Shown here piece by piece: positions 1 to 10,180 of a stretch of 64,000 bases of DNA (position 1 is the first letter of the stretch; each line of letters starts with the position of its first letter). The position numbers and the translations under genes are program-made. The notes under the pieces were generated by a model, which saw nothing but the letters and a program-made list of their open reading frames with translations, was not told the origin of the DNA and searched no databases. Source of the stretch: Paramacrobiotus metropolitanus (Eukaryota > Tardigrada > Eutardigrada > Parachela > Macrobiotidae); assembly GCF_019649055.1 (NCBI RefSeq), contig NW_026570228.1, forward strand, positions 1-64,000, given 5' to 3'.

Positions 1-310
1 GACGGTCAACAAAGCGTGGAGGTTAATGATGATGCCTTTCATTGCACAGGGCGTATACATTCCAATTATATACGGGATAGTATTCAGGCAGATGTTTGTC
101 CACCAGTAACAATAATGACATAATGACAACAGCTGACGACATGCTCAAGACACTTCAAGGCGCTAGCCGAATTAAGGGCCAAAAGGCGGTGTACGGAACC
201 TCCGGCGCAGGGCAAACACAACAACCAGCATCCAATACAAAAACTCATAGACGTGTTAAGTTGCACGGCATCCATTTTTCTTACAGTAGCTGCGTCATTT
301 GTGACCTGCG
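1..310 (-). pseudogene. Fossil fragment of a rhodopsin-like GPCR (lineage 2), cut by window edge
   Basis: Read on the minus strand in shifting frames, this stretch keeps the end of TM1 (LVVVFAL...RTP), a YCYW...NICL segment and the pre-TM3 block ending in NLHALLT. These match, in order, the receptors at 22.35-23.27 kb and 23.90-24.86 kb (their NLHALLTANR and NTHALLTINR). Stops and frame changes break it, so it cannot encode a receptor. The match runs to base 1, so the rest of the copy (TM3 onward) probably lies to the left of the window. Recognition rests on within-window similarity seen by eye. Confidence 0.6.
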
Positions 311-1339
311 TGACGACTACAACCCCGGGTGTTAATATGCAGCTATCACTCACTTTCATAGCAAACTAATTTCAAACCTTCTTAATTCTTATCTAATCGG
401 TATGAGACACCGTATTTACTAAAATTTTTAAGAACTCAAACAGTGCAAACGCGATGGGATACGATGGTTGGTTTCCGAGGGGCATTATTTCGATAGGTGA
501 CAATATTTTTTCAAACTACAGATATAACGTTTTGGGATGGCCATCACGTTTCCAAATAACTGCACATTTTGCTCATTTGAAACTGGAGAAAAAGATACTT
601 GCAATATTAAAATTGGTGCATCGTACCAATATATGTTTTCCATTGTTTGCAACAACAAGTATCACGTTCTTCACTTCGATTATTGAGTTCTGTTACTGTT
701 ACAGGTGCAAAAAAGCTTTGTTCGAAGGAAGAAAACTTATTAGGCAGGGGCCTTACTGCGAGGGGAAATGCAAATTTGGTAATTACAAATTAACAATCAT
801 GCAGTCGTTAATTAACAGGCTTTGGTATACTGGCACTTAGTACATGAATGTACGTACAGTACTACCTTGTATGAGATGATGCTGTACTGCTTACACAATG
901 GCTGTAGCTTAGCATTCTGTGTTATTTCCCCGGTTACCTTGATAGTTGATGTATAGAAGTAGTACTTATGCCAAATGGTTATCAGTTAGTTCAGTCGTCG
1001 TCCTTTTCCAGTAAAGACGGTACTACAATACACGACAACAAATGTTTTGCAAGAGAAAACTCTATTCCACTTTGCACGGAATAGAGGCATACTTGAAGCA
1101 TCACTTGACACATGTTTACTGTTTATAACACGCGCAACATGAAAGGGCGCCAATGAAGCAAGGATTAATAAAATGTCACCCACTCTGCCCGAGGTGGGAT
1201 GGGTTGTTACGATATCCGGCAGGCAGGCGGCCGGGCGCGACAACATTGAAACTTGATCGGGCGTTTACATGAAATGCAAAATTCTCAAGGAAAGCCGCCG
1301 ATGCATGTATCAGTTCGAAAAATAAATTGCAGTTCAGGA
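311..1339. other. Intergenic, no gene recognised
   Basis: One moderately long open frame on the plus strand (454-840, 128 codons) has no recognisable motif and an amino-acid mix typical of chance frames. Nothing else was seen. Confidence 0.3.
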
Positions 1340-1675
1340 AAACTTTCAGTGCGATTTGCGGGTCTTGATTCCTTATGAATTGTCGATTACCACCGGGCCT
1401 ACAGTGAAAAGCCTGCACATGCCTTTATAGTTTAACTTTCTTACAATGAGTTCGGTGAACCCCGTATGTTTTTAAAAGGTTAGTTACGTCACGACTCACA
1501 ACGAACAAAGGTCCACTAGCGAACGGCGATTATCATTATTCTCTACAGTGCGCAATATTATTGCAACTGTACTGTGGCATTACCGTGACAGTACTATGAG
1601 TCTATGACTGTTGTCTAAATTTTGGTATATTCTGTCGAATCATATCCTGCTTGTAATTACATCCTGTTAAACCGT
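1340..1675 (+). repeat. Duplicated upstream module, copy 1 (homeobox-associated)
   Basis: This segment runs from a 'GATTCCTTATGAATTG' motif through 'GTTCGGTGAAC' to 'CATCCTGCTTGTAA'. The same ordered motifs recur at about 4,320-4,640 and 13,130-13,375. Copies 1 and 3 lie a few hundred bases upstream of homeobox-like copies. It is probably the ancestral 5' flank carried along by segmental duplication. Function is unknown. Confidence 0.6.
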
Positions 1676-1950
1676 TTCAGAAAAACACAAAAAAGTTTTG
1701 CAGGCTCCGTGTGATTTACATTCGCCGATTGCAATGTCTCATACGCCCTTAGCCAGGTCAGTAATTTTTTCCAATCCTTATTCGTATTTGACGATAGTAA
1801 TCGTATTCCGGCCAGTGTTTGCCGATTTCCTTAGTATTGCACTTGGAGACGCTAACAAGTAAATAGCCGGGATTTGTTTCGATTCAATGAGTATTAAAAG
1901 AGGATTGCTCTGCGTAATTTCCGCCTGCTTCGGTCTCAGCCTACGCACAT

Positions 1951-3123
1951 ATGTCACGCGAAAGTGATTATTGGATCTTTAATAATTACTGAACGTGGAT
2001 GCAGCACAATATCTCCACAGCTTTGAAAGGATAATATCCATCGTATCATATATCGCTGATATGCCGAATATTGTGAAATCTACCGCACTTGAACAACATG
2101 TTTGTCCCACCGTCAATCCTGCAACCGGCCGTAAAAAAATTTACCGTAGGCCGCAGTTTCGCCAGTACCAAGTTGAGCATTTAGAGAGTTTTTTTAAGAA
2201 TTGCCCATACCCGGACTATATTCAGCGTCTGGAGTTGGTTGAGGCTGTTGGCGTAGGCCAGGATGAGCAGCGAGTATATAAGTGGTTCTACAATCGACGC
2301 TGTAAACAGCACAAAATCGCAGGGACTACATCAGATGCCCCTGCCAACCTGCCAGTGCTACCTGAACTGAATGTGCGTCTCCCCGTCAATTCTGCAAGAA
2401 AAGGCACAGTAAGCCATATTTACGCAACGACCAGGTTGAGCAGTTAGAGAGACTGTATAAGAACTGCCCCTATCCCAAATACTCTCAGTGCGTAGAATTG
2501 GCCGAGAGGATTGGCGAGAATGAAAAGCGAGTGTGTAGATGGTTCAAGAACAGACGTTACAAACCGCACCGAATCGGGAGCACAGCGCCCGATGTCCCTG
2601 CCAACCGTCCACGTCGGTCAGCGCAGTCTTTGTCGTCCGATTCAGTAGAATCAGCATCCGCAACACCGTTAATCCCGCAGCATTTGCCGACTAAAGCGCC
2701 ATCCGGAGTGCATAGAGGTTTTCGGTTGCATTACAGCGGTCATGCCAACGACATCCTGAGGTTGATCGTACCTCCCGGCAGCGCCGATTTATATTTGATC
2801 AAACCTGATGGAAATTCTTGTAAGTCTTAACCGAATGTACTGTAAAAATCATGTTCTGTCCTTGATTTGATGTTTAATGAATCCCTTGCTGTGTGTGTTA
2901 AGTATCTAATTTCGCGTTACAAAAATTTTAATTGAACACAGTCAACAAGAAATTCGTTTCTGATTTTTAGATGTTTTACTATAATTTTACCGTTGTAGAT
3001 GCGATATGGGATTCGATAAAGGAAGAGGTCGCCGCTATTAATGCCGAATTATGCGCTGATATGCAACAGCCAGAGCATTCGTCTGTATTCGGTTGCCCGT
3101 TTTCGCCACCTCCAGTCCCGTGA
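1951..3123 (+). pseudogene. Homeobox-like gene copy 1, with two tandem homeodomains, frame-disrupted
   Basis: An ATG at 1951 starts MSRESDYW but meets a stop soon after. The frame then opens from about 1995. The first homeodomain is at about 2135-2325 with the recognition-helix signature WFYNRR. A one-base frame change then leads into a second homeodomain at about 2396-2575 with WFKNRR, preceded by a second copy of the linker, so a unit of about 270 bp was duplicated internally. The tail (GFRLHYSGHANDILRLIV) reaches a GTAAGT donor with exon end at 2819. An acceptor at 2997-2998 leads to exon 2 (2999-3123), which starts IWDSIKEEVAAIN and ends in TGA; the phase-1 join keeps frame. WF.NRR is the hallmark of the third homeodomain helix, so DNA binding was the ancestral role. 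The broken start and the inter-domain frameshift argue for a pseudogene; an assembly error is the alternative. Confidence 0.68.
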
Positions 3124-4314
3124 CCGGTGAAGGGGGGCAACACAGGATATTCTTGCCGGAGGACATCACGTCGACGATTCTCTATTTTGGGCTAAACAAT
3201 CTCCCGTTGCTGAAATAATCTCAGTGATCGAATTAGACGATGGTAAAAGCGATTGCTGGCGCACGTATCCTTGCACAGCTGCTGTTGTTTCGAAATGCCT
3301 GGATTTCTGTCGGTAATACTCGGGATAGATGAAAGCGAGTATGTGACAGTTAAAAAAACTGTGTCGGTTGCACTGCTAAAATGAAATGGCCGTTTTATGT
3401 TTGATTTTGAGGGATGCCATGTTTTTGTATGTGATTCAGAAGATTCCACGCATTCCATAGCTTTATTGCGAAGCTTATAAGCATCAAGAATTAATCAAGC
3501 CACGTTACAGCAGCAACGCGTTTTGAATGCTTTCGATAGTAAGAATGGGAAGACCCGTCATTACCTGCACGCGGGTGTACCTGAGCAGAAATTCTGCACA
3601 TACAGTGTGGGCAGCGATGGGTATGTCGGTAAATCCTTGAATATATGCCGCCCTCGGCATCAATTCGGTTCCATCCAGTAATAACTTTAACACGGTAAAA
3701 AAAACTCAATAAAACTGCAAGATAAGATCCTGGAAATCCGAAATCTTTTGCGTTGCTGGTTGCTTTATGCTTATTACATTTACATTGCTTTACATATTAA
3801 ATTCCCTATTACATTACATTACATTTGCGTTACTTATTACGTTAAATTTACATTATGACAGTATTACGTTACTTATTACATTTACATTTTAGAATGCTTA
3901 TTTAAAGCGATTCAGCTCTCAAATCTTTCTGAAAATCTTCGGTGAACCTTGCCAAGCAATAATATGCATTTTTCAGTTAAAGTATGACTTGCCATTTCTT
4001 TCAAGGTAAGCTCGAAAGTACTTTGTAATCGACTAATATTTGAACTGTGACTTTCCACCAAAATGCAAGTCGGGATTATTTAAGGTTATATAAACGAAAC
4101 CACAAGTAAAATCACAAAGAACTACAGTAGTTACCAGTGGCCAAAAGAAAATAACAATCTAAATCTGTGAGTATCTGGCATCAACAAAAGAACCATTTAC
4201 CTGTTAGCGCCTCATGCTTTTAATCGTATTTAGATCGTGTTACAATCATATTATTAATTTTATTTAATTTTAATCAATTTATAATATATTGTACTCATAT
4301 CGACGATCGTGAAT
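3124..4314. other. Intergenic; 3' flank shared with homeobox copy 3
   Basis: About 3,150-3,440 is recognisably similar to about 14,580-14,860 (for example the shared CGTTTTATG-centred block), so the duplication that made copies 1 and 3 extends past the last exon. The remainder is AT-rich with no supported gene. Confidence 0.45.
3765..3895. repeat. TTACATT-type low-complexity repeat
   Basis: Degenerate tandem runs of TTACAT, TTACATT and ATTACGTT over about 130 bases. Simple-sequence DNA. Confidence 0.7.
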
Positions 4315-4640
4315 ATGAGCAAAATTTGCCGGTCACGATTCCTTATGAACTGCAGACTATCCGGCTAGCAATGCGAAGCACTTGCAAATGTCTTTTTACT
4401 TCAGCCGGTGAACGGTGAACGTTGTACGTTTTTGAACGCTGAACGCATTGAGTTCGGTGAACGCTGTATGTTTTTCAAATGTCTGTTACTGTTACACCAT
4501 GATTCACGACTAACAATAAACAAGAAGCGTCTGTCGAACAGCGATTCTCTTTATGCTCTCCAGTCCACAGTATTTATTGTTACTTGCTAATACCACCGGC
4601 TAAATGTGATAGATCTTTTGAATCACATCCTGCTTGTAAG
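4315..4640 (+). repeat. Duplicated upstream module, orphan copy 2
   Basis: It shares with 1,340-1,675 and 13,130-13,375 the ordered motifs GATTCCTTATGAA, GTTCGGTGAACGC, TTTTTCAAATGT and CACATCCTGCTTGTAA. No homeobox remnant follows here; a retroelement gag-like relic starts at 4,800. 'GGTGAACG' is also repeated locally three times. It is an orphan duplicate of the homeobox 5' flank. Confidence 0.55.
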
Positions 4641-4799
4641 TTGTAACTACCAACAACATTTGAAGTTAACGTTTTAATCGTTAACTTGGTTTAACGACGT
4701 AAGAGAAACGCCGGCACTGCTGATCTCTCATTCTGCGTCGCGCAAAAATAGCCCGTTGGACTTCACGCGGATCTACTGCCTTCCCTCCATTGCCTTGGA

Positions 4800-5840
4800 A
4801 TGTGGAACCTTGACGCCCGAATCGCGGCCGCACGACAGCATCTACAATCCCTGGTTGCTAGCAAGGATCCCAAGGTAATTCACGTTCCTTCCGCATCCAG
4901 TGCTGCACCTGTACAGCCGCCGGCACAGTCCACGGAAATGTCCATGATCCTCCAGCTGATGATGAACCAACGAAATCAGATTAACCAGTTAACTCAGAAA
5001 ATCGACGACTCCCAGGTGGTCAAACCTAGAAGCGCAGCAGAAACCAGCACCGGTAAGAAACCCCGCCACTGCCGACTGGGTTCCCTTATGTCAGTGAAAA
5101 GTGTTTGGAATAGTTATATGACCTCACGGTCAACATCGATTTGGATAAGCTGCTGCGCACGAACAGCATCATGTCTCCAATTCAGGGCGAAGCGAAATTC
5201 GAGATCCGGGATGGTAATTTTGTTTTGTCTGACTCGAAGCCCAAGAAGGTCACGATCACATCGTTTACTCTGTGGAATGAAGCCTTTATTGTTTTCCGCC
5301 GCGTACGCAGCTTCTATCACCCGGCACTGCAGCATCCGCTCGATTTCTACCAAACCCTTATCACAAAATTGGCGGGAATCTACGCGCCGGCTGTTTGGTT
5401 GGAGTACGACAAGACTTTTCGTGCCAGCCGTATTCGCGACTCCAACCATGATGAATGGAACCGATTGGACAGGAACTTGTTAGACCGTTGTGTGGCACGC
5501 CGTCCCGCTTCGCGCGCATCTGCCACTATGCCGGGAATGTACAATGGCTGACCATACTGACTAAGATTGTCCGAAAAAATTCCAGTTTGCCTCACAAAGT
5601 CGGGCCGATGTCTTGTCGGATCGAGCATATAAGCATATACCAGCTCATCTGTGCCACAACTGGAATAACGGGCGGTGTCCAAACGAATCCAGCTGCTGCT
5701 TTACGCACGCGTGCGGAAGATGCCGTTCATGTGACCATACGATTCGGGAGCACGAGTCAGCGCAGCATAGCGATGCAGGGAGTGGACACGTTATTTCTCG
5801 CAAATAGAGCAACATGGTGGCTGTCTTTGGTAAATATAAT
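4800..5840 (+). pseudogene. Retroelement gag-like gene with C3H1 zinc finger, multiply frameshifted
   Basis: Three coding-like pieces lie in different frames. 4,800-5,080 holds a helical Gln-rich segment (LMMNQRNQINQLTQKIDD). 5,141-5,545 holds a globular part with TSFTLWNEAFIVF and DEWNRLDRNLLDR. 5,613-5,807 holds a perfect C-x7-C-x5-C-x3-H finger (CHNWNNGRC...CCFTH) followed by C-x2-C-x2-DH. Proteins with this 'LW..AF..F' core plus a C-terminal CCCH knuckle are known from memory as gag-like partners of tyrosine-recombinase retroelements of the DIRS type; that assignment is tentative. An in-frame TAG near 5,111 and at least three frame changes make it a relic. A possible small intron follows (GT near 5,830, AG at about 5,874), leading to a Pro/Gly-rich tail. 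No recombinase or reverse transcriptase is seen downstream. Confidence 0.55.
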
Positions 5841-6517
5841 GTAGCGCGATATTTTCTTTTTCATAGAATTGCAGGTTTATTACAACCTATCCGCATAACA
5901 CGCGGGCTCCGCAATCGTACGGCTCAGCATTTGGCGGCGCACAGCCTTAACCAAATGGCGAGATCAGCGAGCGTCACCACACTGGACATCAGGAGGATAC
6001 CGCAAAAAGATAAGTTCACGCAAAAACTACAGTATACTTGATAATGTACAGTTTGCACATAAAAATATAATGTATGTATGTATGCATATGCACATAAATT
6101 ATGTAAATGTATGTGTGTCTATATATATTAAGCACGGGAACGCGGTAACACCTGTCTGGATTGCGTGATTCAATATACTCCGTTTAATTATTAATGTCTG
6201 AATTTGTACCAAAAACTAGTATCGCTGACGTTTTATCTGGGTTGCAGAAACTGCGATACAGCGGGACAAACCCTACTACCACACCAGCTAATTTCCTTAC
6301 CAGAAATCAACTGACCGTCATCACTCATTACCCACAAATAGTTTGGGGCCTTCCCGATGGCTCGCCATCTCCTGCTTCGCACCACAAGCTGGCCTCGCCA
6401 TCATCACACTCCTATCCGCTTGCAACGCCTGCGCGTACCACATTGTTTGGGGCACCTCCTCACTCGCGCAGCTCTCTCGCTATGGTACGCGCAGAACCGC
6501 ACCGGAAGGCAGTCTCA
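5841..6517. other. Intergenic; short TATG/TGTA microsatellite near 6,070
   Basis: A TGTATG-rich stretch lies at about 6,070-6,130. From about 6,350 the base composition becomes richer in C and G towards the hairpin cluster. The overlapping open frames at 6,194-6,876 occur in all three plus-strand frames and show no domain, so none is called a gene. Confidence 0.35.
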
Positions 6518-6673
6518 TCCCCTGGCCACGAATCAGGGGAAGCACCTGGCCACGCATCAGGTGGTGGTCCCAACTCCCTGCGTCCTTGGGTGCGAGTCAC
6601 CTGGCCACGTATCAGGTGTCGCCAACCTCCCTGACCACGAATCAGGGAGGACACCTGGCCACGCATCAGGTGT
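6518..6673. repeat. Cluster of five short hairpins with conserved loop and covarying stems
   Basis: Five perfect inverted repeats share a 9-base loop of consensus RCCACGHAT. The stems are TCCCCTG/CAGGGGA (6518-6540), CACCTG/CAGGTG (6543-6563), CACCTG/CAGGTG (6598-6618), CCTCCCTG/CAGGGAGG (6626-6650) and ACACCTG/CAGGTGT (6651-6673). Where the left arm differs between copies, the right arm carries the complementary change. The first two are 2 bases apart and the last two are adjacent. The set lies in a GC-rich island of otherwise AT-rich intergenic DNA. Function is unknown. Confidence 0.85.
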
Positions 6674-7146
6674 CTGCGATGGCATACACGCGCACACGCA
6701 TACGCATTACGCATACACTCCTTCCCGGTGGCCGTGCATGTTCTGACGATACCACGAGAATCCGCGGCCGAGCTGAGGCTGGCCATTTGCCCAAAACCAT
6801 TTGTCGGCGTTTCTCGAACATAGCCGTTAAGTACGGTAGATCCAGTTTAGACCGATTCAGTTTTCGAAACAGCTAGCCGAATAAAGTAATCGCAAAGTAT
6901 GGCTGTGTTTTTCGCTTTGCATTTGCAGGTTTCAGTTTCCTATACAGTAACAATACTACACTACAGACTGTAGCCTGGTCAATAATTTTTTTGCATTCGT
7001 GTTTTACGACAGTAATCAATCCTATTCCGTCCGGCGTCCAGTATTTGTGGTGACTGACTCAGTTTTGCACTTTAAAATGCTAAACAGCAGAGGATTTGTT
7101 TCCTTCAATTTGGATGAGAAGAAAACTGTTCTGTCAATTCGTGAAT
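6674..7146. other. Intergenic; 5' flank of homeobox copy 2
   Basis: A short (CACACG)-like stretch at about 6,687-6,715 is followed by sequence in which about 7,020-7,146 resembles the flanks just upstream of copy 1 (1,800-1,950) and copy 3 (13,735-13,870), including a shared CTAAACAG..G motif. No gene. Confidence 0.4.
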
Positions 7147-7795
7147 ATGTTTCGTGAGAGCCACGATTCCAGTCAAAGCTCTGGACCTTCATCAACTGCT
7201 GCGAGAGGATCCAGCGCAGTATCTTCGGAGCTTTGAGCTCCGAGAGGACAATTTCAATAATGTCGTTCATATGCCGAACGTTGTGGAATCTGCCACACCT
7301 GAACATGTGCGTCCCATCGTTACTCCTACCGTCAATCCTGCAGGCGGCTGTAAAAAAATCCACCGTTGCCCAAATTTTCGCAAAGACCAAGTTAAGCAAT
7401 TAGAGAGCTTTTATAAGAACTGTCCCTATCCGAACTTTGCTCAGCGCACTGAATTGGCCGAAATTATTGGAGAGAGCACAGGTGAGCAGCCAGTGTGGAG
7501 GTGGTTCAGGAGAAGACGTTACAAGCAGCGCAGAACTGGGGGCACTGTTCCGGCTGCCAGCCCTCCACATCGACTTGCAGTCCTGCAGCTACGAAATCCC
7601 TCACATCCGGTCCAGTTGAGTCTGCTCCCGCAACCCCGTTTTTCCCGCAGACTTTGCGGATTTCACCGGCATCAGGCGTGCAAAGCGGATTTCAGTTGAA
7701 ATACAGCGGTCAGGCCAACGACATATCCTTCGGATGGTCATGCCTGCTGGCGGTGATCATCCGTACTTGATTATGCCAGGTGGAAATTCGTGTAA
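7147..7795 (+). pseudogene. Homeobox-like gene copy 2, frameshifted, with helix-3 Asn replaced
   Basis: An ATG at 7147 (MFRESHDSSQS) lines up with the starts of copies 1 and 3 but hits a TGA. The homeodomain frame covers about 7,154-7,560 with LESFYKNCPYP and a recognition helix reading WRWFRRRR, so the nearly invariant Asn of WF.NRR is Arg. A frame change near 7,560-7,610 moves the tail (SGVQSGFQLKYSGQANDI) to another frame. A two-base insertion at about 7,722 breaks it again relative to copy 3. A GTAAGT donor is kept at about 7,793, but no exon 2 was found downstream. It is a decayed paralogue of copies 1 and 3. Confidence 0.65.
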
Positions 7796-7989
7796 GTCTT
7801 GAACAAATGTAATAACAGTTACTCAGCCGGTGTGGGCTCGATTTAATATTTAATGGATCTCTTACTCGTGTATAAAAAATCCAGTTTCGCGCTTCAAAAT
7901 TGTTGCAGGCTCAGAAGGACGTCCACCGTAACTGTGACCTTAAATGTTTCTTTGCGAGTAGGTTTTACAGAATAATTTTCAATATGGCT

Positions 7990-8071
7990 GGCAAAAATTT
8001 TAGATAAGAAATTTTTGCTATGTTTCCATCTAAAATTTCCTGGCAAAATTTTCCCATCTAAAATTTTTGCC
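7990..8071. repeat. Imperfect hairpin built of GGCAAAAATTTTAGAT units
   Basis: Sixteen bases at 7990-8005 recur as their exact reverse complement at 8056-8071, with two further degenerate copies between them. It is probably a miniature foldback repeat. Confidence 0.75.
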
Positions 8072-8890
8072 ATGTTCCGAGAACAGCGGAATCTTTATCT
8101 GTCTGGGAGACCTCACCGGTTGCATAATTTTACTCTTTACACTTCATAATCGTAACATTCATTCTACAAATTTTTGCTCCTATTTAAAAATGTATTTACT
8201 TCTACGCTTCGGTCATGCAGTGCCCGCCAGAAGCGAGTGCACTTACCTAGTTAGGTTAGTATTGCTTTAAAGTGCACTTTAAAGACCGTGGTAAAACGCC
8301 ATTGTGCATGGCGTAGTTGATCGTGTTGTAAATCTATTCTGTTGCAGAAAAGCCGGATTCAGATGCTTCTGGATTGATCAACAATATTACTGGTCACTTT
8401 CACTCCTCATTATGGACGTTTAGTCGTCCCCACATTTTTGCCACTGCTTTACGACTTACGAGAGGGGCTGATGACTGCTGCGGTGCAGGTGACCAATTGT
8501 TTTCAATGTAATTTATAAGTGACCGATTGTTAATCAATCTCGAAGTAGGGTTAAAAGTTGTATGTAGCCAATCGCCCAAAATTTTAGAAAAATAATGTAC
8601 ATCTGTGAGGAATTAGCTCAAAAATACACAGATTAAATCAAGTCAGTCACAGCGTCCACAATGTTCGCTTTCGGATTAATCAAACCCAGTGAAATACTTC
8701 ATGATAACATTTTTGCAAAGTGCATTCGCGTTTGCTGAATACACTTTATACAGACACATGTTGGTAAAAATCGTACTGGATGTGCTTTTTAGCTTACATT
8801 AACATACAATGTCATATTAACAAACACAGAAAATCAATGTTGTTCACATTATTGCTCAAGTGGCTGCATAACGAGGCAGTCAGATACGAC
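8072..8890. other. Intergenic
   Basis: No supported gene. AT-rich, lying between the homeobox relic and the 3' end of the receptor at 8,891-9,955. Confidence 0.35.
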
Positions 8891-9955
8891 TCAGCGATTT
8901 CCCGTCGAAAAAATATTCCTTATTATGGTCCGAACATCTTTAATACCGATGACAATGATCGCGGCATCAAAAAAAGCTTGCGTTTCTTGCATCCAAGTGC
9001 CATACTAAAAATACTGGACAGGTGACCTATAACCACCAAACAATTCCGCTAGATACACGCAGGATGCCGGTGCCCAGCATAGGAGCACACTGATGGTCAT
9101 GAGCGTTAAAACCGTGAAGGCATTCCGGATTTCTCTTTGCCGAGCAGGTGACATTTCGGATCGTGCAGTCGTATCAATAAAGCGACGAGCACTAACGATG
9201 GCTGTCGCTGCATGTGCGAGTTCGATGGTATTTCCAGCATTTGCATTACGGTTATTCGAATTGTCTTTGGTGCTGTCCGCAAGTGATGTTCTAGCTCGCA
9301 CACGCCTTTTTCGCACGGTCTTCCACAGCAGAAACGGATACGTGATAATGACAAACAATACAGGAATATCGCTCATTATTATTTCCATAATTTTTAAATA
9401 CGTCTCTGATATTTCTCGGCTGAACCGGCATCCAAATATCTCGCCTGGGCCACGGTAAAACCAGGCATTCATGATAAAAGCCGGTAAGTGTACCACATGC
9501 ACACAGATCCCCATAATGACGCACGATACAATGGCGACGCGTCTCGAATGATACTGATAATAGGAATGAGGGAACGTCACGGCCCAGAGACGATTGCCAG
9601 CAATTAAAAATCGCCCCCAAAGCGCAGTGGCGGGTGGTATTAGGAAACCGTAAAAGTACAGATCGCATAACACCGAACCCGGCCACCAGTTCTGCTTCAT
9701 CCATTTAATAACTTGGTAGAATGGTGTCAGTACAAGGAGCGTAATGTTGCAGATCAGGAGATTGATCAGGTAGACGTTGAAGTCCTTGTGCAGTTCGTGC
9801 TTAACTAGCAGAACCCATAAGACTATGGCGTTGAGGCAGAAGGTCGTTACGTTGGTAAATACTTTGAAACCGGCGAGAAAGTTCCAATGCACGTTGGTAA
9901 TATTGCCGTCAAAGCTGGGAACAGTGTAATTCGTCCTTGTGTTCAAGTAATCCAT
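8891..9955 (-). pseudogene. Rhodopsin-like GPCR (lineage 1) with in-frame amber stop before TM7
   Basis: The minus-strand frame starts MDYLNTRTNY at 9955. It has an N-glycosylation-rich N-terminus, the lineage motif QNWWPG near residue 90, the conserved extracellular Cys at about 97, NRLWA at 121-125 ending TM3, a basic third loop and TM6 with VLLCWAP. A TAG at 9005-9007 stops the frame after 316 codons. Beyond it the same frame continues for 38 codons to TGA at 8891-8893 with WMQETQAFFDAAII and GIKDVR, a clear TM7 matching the intact paralogue at 16.95-18.01 kb (VLETQAFCDAAII). One base change therefore removes TM7. It could be a young pseudogene, a polymorphic null allele or, less likely, a readthrough site. 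Plasma-membrane receptor; ligand unknown. Confidence 0.85.
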
Positions 9956-10024
9956 GATAGAACTTGCGACAATGCAAAATGTTTCTGATAGTGTTCATTG
10001 GAAGTTCACAAGGGTTTTATTGTA

Positions 10025-10180
10025 TAACATTCCACAACCCGACATTTCATGACGTAACGTTTCATGGCGTAACAATTCACAACCTGGACGTTTCACAACC
10101 GTAACATTTCGCAACCCAGACTTTTCGCAACCGTACCATTTCAAAACCGGAACATTTCACAACCGTGACATTTGGATCCG
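10025..10180. repeat. Degenerate tandem array of TTTCACAACCGTAACA-like units, left block
   Basis: About ten degenerate copies of a 15-17 base unit built around 'CATTTC.CAACC' and 'CGTAAC.TTTCA'. Its reverse complement recurs at 12,355-12,500, so the two blocks form long inverted, internally repetitive flanks of a segment of about 2.2 kb. Confidence 0.75.

Noticed and set aside
6194-6876. Overlapping 129-177 codon frames around the hairpin cluster
   Set aside because: They occur in all three plus frames and on the minus strand, follow from stop-poor GC-rich repeats and show no domain.
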